This document shows, piece after piece, positions 7,505-10,868 of a DNA stretch of 10,868 nucleotides. Numbering within the stretch: the stretch's first letter is position 1; the number at the start of each line of letters is the position of its first letter. The translations under genes were made by a program, and so were the position numbers. The notes below the pieces were generated by a model. That model did not search any database, was not told the origin of the DNA, and was given only the letters and a program-made list of their open reading frames with translations. The DNA is from Faecalicatena contorta (GTDB lineage Bacteria; Bacillota; Clostridia; Lachnospirales; Lachnospiraceae): the NCBI RefSeq assembly GCF_039521745.1, contig NZ_BAAACT010000106.1; one strand, 5' to 3'.

Positions 7505-7530
7505 TAAGGGATGGTTTAGAAAAAGTTCAT

Positions 7531-7559
7531 TTGTAAATCACATAGAACTGCGTTATAAT
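7531..7559 (+). promoter_or_regulatory. Sigma-A-type promoter upstream of the ClpX-like gene
   Basis: TTGTAA (7531-7536) and a perfect TATAAT (7554-7559) are spaced by 17 nt. The predicted start near 7566 leaves a leader of about 77 nt. Within it GTACAG (7582-7587) and CTGTAC (7602-7607) form a short 6-bp inverted repeat with a 14-nt loop. No terminator separates this promoter from the ligase gene, so readthrough from upstream is also possible. Confidence 0.7.
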
Positions 7560-7631
7560 CATTTAGAAGGAATGTGAGAAGGTACAGAGCCCCCAGAGAC
7601 CCTGTACGAGGGAGAAATGCGTAAGTGAAAG

Positions 7632-7638
7632 AAGGGAG
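7632..7638 (+). promoter_or_regulatory. Start-deciding ribosome binding site of the ClpX-like gene
   Basis: AAGGGAG lies 4 nt before the ATG at 7643. An in-frame GTG at 7625 has GGGAG about 10 nt upstream (7610-7614) and would add MKEGRA. I prefer the ATG because the GTG reading translates its ribosome site into protein. Confidence 0.6.
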
Positions 7639-7642
7639 AGCT

Positions 7643-9109
7643 ATGTCAGATAAAGATTTTGTCATTATAGATGAAGAGGACCACAAGGAGGATGGAAAAG
7701 ACAGCACCATTGTGGAGGAGCAGAAGGAGACATCCGTGACTGCCCAGGGAGAGGACAGCGGGGATGATGATGAGTATGAAAAGTACTGCCTGATGTGCCA
7801 CCGTCCGGAGAGCGTTGCCGGGAAGATGATCGAACTTCCCAACCACATCACGGTATGCCAGGACTGTATGCAGAAGAGCTTTGACGCAATGACCAATGGC
7901 GCCATTGATTACAGTAAGTTTATGAATGTGCCGGGCGTACAGTTTATGAAGATGTCAGACCTGGAGGACAAGATTCCGAAGAACCAGAAGGTCAAAAAGA
8001 AAAAGGATAAACCAAAAGAAACGCCAAAGATCAATATCAAAGATATTCCGGCTCCGCACAAGATCAAAGCGCAGCTGGACGAGTATGTGGTAGGCCAGGA
8101 ATATGCGAAGAAAGCAATGTCTGTGGCTGTTTATAACCATTATAAAAGAGTTGCAACGGACAGCATGGACGACATCGAGATCGAGAAGTCCAATATGCTG
8201 ATGATCGGGCCTACCGGAAGTGGTAAGACCTATCTTGTGAAGACGCTTGCCAAGCTTCTGAATGTGCCGCTGGCGATCACGGATGCCACCTCTTTGACGG
8301 AGGCAGGCTACATAGGCGACGATATTGAAAGCGTCGTATTCAAACTGCTGGCGGCCGCAGACAATGAAGTGGAGCGGGCGGAACAGGGGATCATTTTCAT
8401 CGATGAGATCGATAAGATCGCAAAAAAGAGAAACTCCAGCCAGAGAGATGTGAGCGGTGAGTCTGTACAACAGGGACTGCTCAAGCTTCTTGAAGGCAGT
8501 GAGGTCGAAGTGCCGGTGGGGGCAAACAGCAAGAATGCCATGGTGCCGCTTACCACCGTAAATACAAAGAATATCTTATTTATCTGCGGAGGGGCGTTCC
8601 CGGATCTGGAAGATATTATTAAGGAGCGATTGTCCCACAAGACATCCATGGGATTCAACGCTGAACTGAAAGACAAATATGAGCATGACGAGGATATCCT
8701 GTCCAAGGTTACGATGGAGGATCTGCGGACATTTGGAATGATCCCCGAGTTTATAGGGCGTCTGCCTATCATCTTTACACTGAAGGGCCTGGATCGGGGG
8801 ATGCTTGTTAAGATACTGAAGGAACCAAAAAATGCGATCCTCAAGCAGTACAAAAAGCTGCTGGCACTGGATGAGGTTAACCTGGAATTCGACGAAGGGG
8901 CACTGGAAGCGATTGCCGAAAAAGCGATGAAAAAGAAGACTGGTGCAAGGGCCCTTCGTGCAATTATAGAAGAGTTTATGCTGGATATTATGTATGAGAT
9001 ACCGAAGGATGATAATATCGGGCAGGTAACTATAACGAGAGAATACATAGAAGGAACGGGAGGGCCGATTATACAGCTCAGGGGACAGGAAACACTGCTG
9101 CTGAGTTAG
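7643..9109 (+). CDS. clpX: ClpX-type AAA+ unfoldase, divergent paralogue with acidic N-terminal extension
   Basis: A 488-residue ATPase expected to unfold proteins and feed them to ClpP. It begins with a strongly acidic tail (about 19 Asp/Glu in the first 47 residues) that typical ClpX lacks. A C4 zinc-binding domain follows (Cys49, Cys52, Cys72, Cys75), then a lysine-rich linker (about 113-130) and the AAA+ module: QLDEYVVGQEYAKKAMSVAV (144-163), Walker A GPTGSGKT (189-196), pore-1 loop GYIG (222-225), Walker B IFIDEID (251-257), arginine finger Arg373 in PEFIGRLP, and sensor 2 GAR (434-436). The ClpP-contact tripeptide is MGF (336-338) rather than IGF. The pore-2 RKH motif is replaced by SKN (296-298). 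No clpP or tig gene is adjacent, unlike the usual housekeeping clpX locus. It is a real ClpX-family protein; that it is a second copy with a special substrate range is inference. Confidence 0.88.
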   Translation: MSDKDFVIIDEEDHKEDGKDSTIVEEQKETSVTAQGEDSGDDDEYEKYCLMCHRPESVAGKMIELPNHITVCQDCMQKSFDAMTNGAIDYSKFMNVPGVQFMKMSDLEDKIPKNQKVKKKKDKPKETPKINIKDIPAPHKIKAQLDEYVVGQEYAKKAMSVAVYNHYKRVATDSMDDIEIEKSNMLMIGPTGSGKTYLVKTLAKLLNVPLAITDATSLTEAGYIGDDIESVVFKLLAAADNEVERAEQGIIFIDEIDKIAKKRNSSQRDVSGESVQQGLLKLLEGSEVEVPVGANSKNAMVPLTTVNTKNILFICGGAFPDLEDIIKERLSHKTSMGFNAELKDKYEHDEDILSKVTMEDLRTFGMIPEFIGRLPIIFTLKGLDRGMLVKILKEPKNAILKQYKKLLALDEVNLEFDEGALEAIAEKAMKKKTGARALRAIIEEFMLDIMYEIPKDDNIGQVTITREYIEGTGGPIIQLRGQETLLLS

Positions 9110-9145
9110 GGAGACATTTGTCTGTCCCGGAAGGAGCACACAACG

Positions 9146-9165
9146 CCGGCAGGGATGCCTGTCGG
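9146..9165 (+). other. Short stem-loop in the clpX 3' region
   Basis: CCGGCAGG (9146-9153) pairs with CCTGTCGG (9158-9165), including one G-U pair, around a 4-nt loop. A second minor hairpin, GGCC..GGCC, lies at 9180-9191. Neither has a T-run, so they are not terminators. They sit between the clpX stop and the terminator at 9242 and may be part of the mRNA 3' end. Confidence 0.35.
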
Positions 9166-9210
9166 TGATGATAGATACTGGCCGTTCGGCCTGTTCTCCG
9201 TAAAGATTCA

Positions 9211-9323
9211 ATAGAAAAATTTGATGGAACCGACGACATACAGCCTCAAATCTGATGATTTGAGGCTTTTGTTGTCCTGGACTTTGCCTGAGGAAGCAAA
9301 GCCTGTCCATCAGATTTTTCTAT
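9211..9323. repeat. 113-nt element bounded by 18-nt inverted arms
   Basis: ATAGAAAAATTTGATGGA (9211-9228) pairs with 9306-9323 over all 18 positions, with one G-U pair. Inside are GACGAC (9232-9237) pairing with GTTGTC (9271-9276), enclosing the 11-bp terminator hairpin at 9242-9267, and CTTTGC (9282-9287) pairing with GCAAAG (9296-9301). The motif AAATYTGATG occurs in the left arm, at the terminator apex (9248-9257) and inverted in the right arm (9308-9317). No target-site duplication is visible. It may be a structured RNA, an elaborate transcript end or a small palindromic repeat element; the sequence alone does not decide. Confidence 0.55.
9242..9270 (+). terminator. Intrinsic terminator downstream of the ClpX-like gene
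   Basis: AGCCTCAAATC (9242-9252) and GATTTGAGGCT (9257-9267) form a perfect 11-bp stem with a TGAT loop, followed by TTTTGTTG. It lies about 130 nt after the clpX stop and before the antiporter promoter. The T-run is short but adequate. Confidence 0.75.
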
Positions 9324-9443
9324 GTTTTTTCTGCGGTAATACGAGATGTTTCATATATCCAAAACCATCGGCAGTTGGATTTAAATGTAAAGTAAAGAAT
9401 GCACAAAATGACTGTGAAATTTGATCAATTTTAATGGAAATGC
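9324..9443. other. AT-rich intergenic stretch without a recognised gene
   Basis: This completes the 410-nt gap between the ClpX-like gene and the antiporter. It contains a weak ATCCAA/TTGGAT inverted pair (9357-9362 and 9375-9380) and an 8-bp palindrome TTGATCAA (9421-9428) 16 nt upstream of the promoter -35 box. I see no riboswitch consensus, small RNA gene or credible ORF. Confidence 0.5.
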
Positions 9444-9472
9444 TTGAAAATCTTATGAGAAGGGTGTATTCT
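9444..9472 (+). promoter_or_regulatory. Sigma-A-type promoter of the antiporter gene
   Basis: TTGAAA (9444-9449) and TATTCT (9467-9472) are spaced by 17 nt; the -35 matches 5/6 and the -10 matches 4/6. Transcription would begin near 9479, about 41 nt before the start codon. Confidence 0.6.
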
Positions 9473-9519
9473 TTTATCTGTTCGGGATAATTTAATGTGA
9501 GAAATGTGAGGAGAAAGAT

Positions 9520-10791
9520 ATGAGCGGCTACAGGTTTTTACTAGATTTGGCTATTATTCTGTTATTCACGAAGGTTCTCGGGCTTTTGACCAAGAAAGTC
9601 CAGATGCCTCAGGTGGTGGGGGCGCTTCTGGCCGGGCTTTTGCTTGGGCCGGCAGGTATCGGGATTCTTGAGGAGACTTCTTTTATTCAGTCTTTGGCTG
9701 AGATTGGGGTCATTGTACTGATGTTCTGCGCCGGAATGGAGACTGACATTAAGGAATTGAGGGCGAGCGGGAAAGCGTCTCTGGTGATTGCATTGTGCGG
9801 GGTTATTGTTCCGCTTCTGGGGGGATTCGGCGCGGCTTATATTTTTAACAGGCCGGGGATGATTGCTTCGGATGTTGACACGAGTCTTCTTTTGCAGAAC
9901 ATTTTTATTGGGGTAATATTGACCGCTACTTCAGTAAGTATTACTGTCGAGACGCTGAAGGAGTTGGGAAAACTGAAAACCCGCTCTGGAAACGCAATTT
10001 TAGGGGCGGCTATTATAGATGATATTCTTGGCATTATTGCGCTGACTATTGTGACAAGCCTGGCAGACTCTTCCGTAAAGATCGGTACGGTTATGCTGAA
10101 AATTCTTGGTTTCTTCGCCTTTGCTGGTGTGGTTGGCTTCCTCTTTTACCGCCTGTATAAAAACTGGGTGGACAAGGCCAGGAAGGAATTGCACCGACAT
10201 ACGATCATAGCATTTGTGTTCTGCCTGCTGATGTCTTATATCGCGGAAGTGGTATTTGGAGTTGCAGATATTACGGGTGCGTTTATCGCGGGTCTGATTA
10301 TTTCGAATGTGAGGCGTTCTACATATCTGGAAAGTAAGTTTGATACAATTTCCTACCTGCTGCTGTCGCCGGTATTTTTTGCCAGCATTGGACTTAAAGT
10401 TGTACTGCCGGATATGTCGGCTGCGATTGTAGGATTTGCAGTTGTTTTGACAATTGTGGCAATTCTCACGAAAGTAGTGGGGTGCGGTTTGGGCGCAAAG
10501 CTGTGCGGATATCAGAATTACCAGGCCAGGCGGATTGGTGTGGGGATGGTATCCAGGGGTGAGGTTGCACTAATAGTGGCGAGTAAGGGAGCAGGCCTGG
10601 GGCTGCTTGGTTCGGCTTTTCTCGGGCCCGTGATCATCGTTGTGGTGATTACGACGATCATAACTCCTGTATTGCTGAAGATTGTATTTAGAACAGGTGC
10701 GGCGCCGACCCAGGAACCGCCGATTCCGGAAAATGAGATAGTTACAAGTTACTATGAAAATGCCGATGAGATACGTGGAGAAGGACGCTGA
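9520..10791 (+). CDS. Cation:proton antiporter, CPA2 family (KefB/NapA-like membrane domain)
   Basis: A 423-residue polytopic inner-membrane protein, predicted to exchange Na+ or K+ for H+ in pH and ion homeostasis. About 12-13 hydrophobic segments span residues 5-390. Key CPA2 features are visible: an ATSVS-type stretch at 136-140, LGAAIIDDILGIIAL at 161-175 with the paired aspartates Asp167 and Asp168 that bind ion and proton in NapA-like exchangers, the LTK motif with Lys317 (316-318), and VSRGEVALIVASKG at 344-357. The C-terminal tail (about 391-423) is short, hydrophilic and acidic, with no TrkA-N/RCK nucleotide-binding domain, so it is not a full KefB/KefC. GAGGAG (9508-9513) lies 6 nt before the ATG. 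It has its own promoter and a following stem-loop, so it is probably monocistronic. Ion selectivity cannot be read from sequence. Confidence 0.92.
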   Translation: MSGYRFLLDLAIILLFTKVLGLLTKKVQMPQVVGALLAGLLLGPAGIGILEETSFIQSLAEIGVIVLMFCAGMETDIKELRASGKASLVIALCGVIVPLLGGFGAAYIFNRPGMIASDVDTSLLLQNIFIGVILTATSVSITVETLKELGKLKTRSGNAILGAAIIDDILGIIALTIVTSLADSSVKIGTVMLKILGFFAFAGVVGFLFYRLYKNWVDKARKELHRHTIIAFVFCLLMSYIAEVVFGVADITGAFIAGLIISNVRRSTYLESKFDTISYLLLSPVFFASIGLKVVLPDMSAAIVGFAVVLTIVAILTKVVGCGLGAKLCGYQNYQARRIGVGMVSRGEVALIVASKGAGLGLLGSAFLGPVIIVVVITTIITPVLLKIVFRTGAAPTQEPPIPENEIVTSYYENADEIRGEGR

Positions 10792-10804
10792 TTAAGCGTC
10801 CTTC
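10780..10804 (+). terminator. Stem-loop overlapping the antiporter stop codon
   Basis: GAAGGACGCT (10780-10789) and AGCGTCCTTC (10795-10804) form a perfect 10-bp stem with a 5-nt loop; the TGA stop (10789-10791) lies at its apex. It is followed by CCAGAC rather than a T-run, so it is likely an RNA 3'-end structure or weak terminator acting together with the next hairpin. Confidence 0.4.
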
Positions 10805-10816
10805 CCAGACTGTAGA

Positions 10817-10854
10817 CAAAATGGTTTCAGGGGCTATACCCTGAAACCATTTTG
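10817..10854. terminator. Perfect 16-bp palindromic terminator, probably bidirectional
   Basis: CAAAATGGTTTCAGGG (10817-10832) and its exact complement (10839-10854) flank a 6-nt loop. The stem ends in AAAA on the left and TTTT on the right, so either strand gives a hairpin ending in U residues. It lies 26 nt past the antiporter stop and could also insulate a convergent gene beyond the window. Confidence 0.7.
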
Positions 10855-10868
10855 CTGTAATATCTCTA

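Noticed and set aside
9221..9424. 67-codon rightward open frame in the gap before the antiporter
   Set aside because: It begins at a TTG without a ribosome site, runs through the inverted-arm element and terminator, and its translation has no family character.
9421..9428. Palindrome TTGATCAA upstream of the antiporter promoter
   Set aside because: Only 8 bp with no extension of symmetry; such sites are common by chance in AT-rich DNA, so no operator is claimed.
9324..9519. Possible riboswitch before the antiporter, since ion transporters are sometimes controlled by c-di-AMP or ion-sensing RNAs
   Set aside because: No conserved core, anti-terminator arrangement or T-run hairpin is visible just before the start, and the predicted leader is only about 41 nt.
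10839..10847. CCTGAAAC shared between the right-end palindrome and the left-edge repeats
   Set aside because: Only eight bases match and the surrounding sequence differs, so common origin is not supported.

Overview
The window looks like a chromosomal segment of a low-to-moderate GC Firmicute of class Clostridia, most likely a Lachnospiraceae. I judge this from the gene repertoire (a DUF5721-like gene, a DUF4358 gene, and a Gram-positive MBOAT plus DHHW acylation set), from the strong AGGAGG-type ribosome binding sites and from the sigma-A-like promoters. This is an inference from protein character; no database search was run.

Layout. Positions 1-141 hold no gene but carry a 21-bp direct repeat at the very edge, possibly the end of an insertion sequence lying outside the window. 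A DUF5721-like gene runs leftward (630 to 142). From a divergent intergenic region, a strong sigma-A-type promoter (761-789) reads rightward into a tight operon: a membrane-anchored SGNH/GDSL hydrolase (833-1600), a DUF4358 membrane-anchored protein (1597-2127), an MBOAT O-acyltransferase (2152-3564), a DHHW-motif SGNH-like protein (3573-4736) and an overlapping rluF-type 23S rRNA pseudouridine synthase (4726-5487). The first four genes form a coherent module for moving acyl (probably acetyl) groups across the membrane onto an envelope polymer, by analogy with AlgI/AlgJ/AlgX and DltB systems. The rRNA-modifying gene appears to be a co-transcribed passenger.

A divergent NAD-dependent DNA ligase follows (5549-7504), then a divergent ClpX-type AAA+ unfoldase with an acidic N-terminal extension (7643-9109) driven by its own promoter. 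Both keep their family's domain architecture but have lost several residues that are functionally important in the well-studied homologues. These are the two most interesting proteins in the window.

The 410-bp gap 9110-9519 holds small hairpins, a clear intrinsic terminator, and a 113-nt element bounded by 18-nt inverted arms that could fold into a multi-helix RNA or represent a small palindromic repeat. A sigma-A-type promoter then leads into a CPA2/KefB-like cation:proton antiporter (9520-10791), followed by two stem-loops, the second with a perfect 16-bp stem.

No tRNA, rRNA, CRISPR array, transposase or phage gene was recognised. No gene shows a frameshift or truncation.
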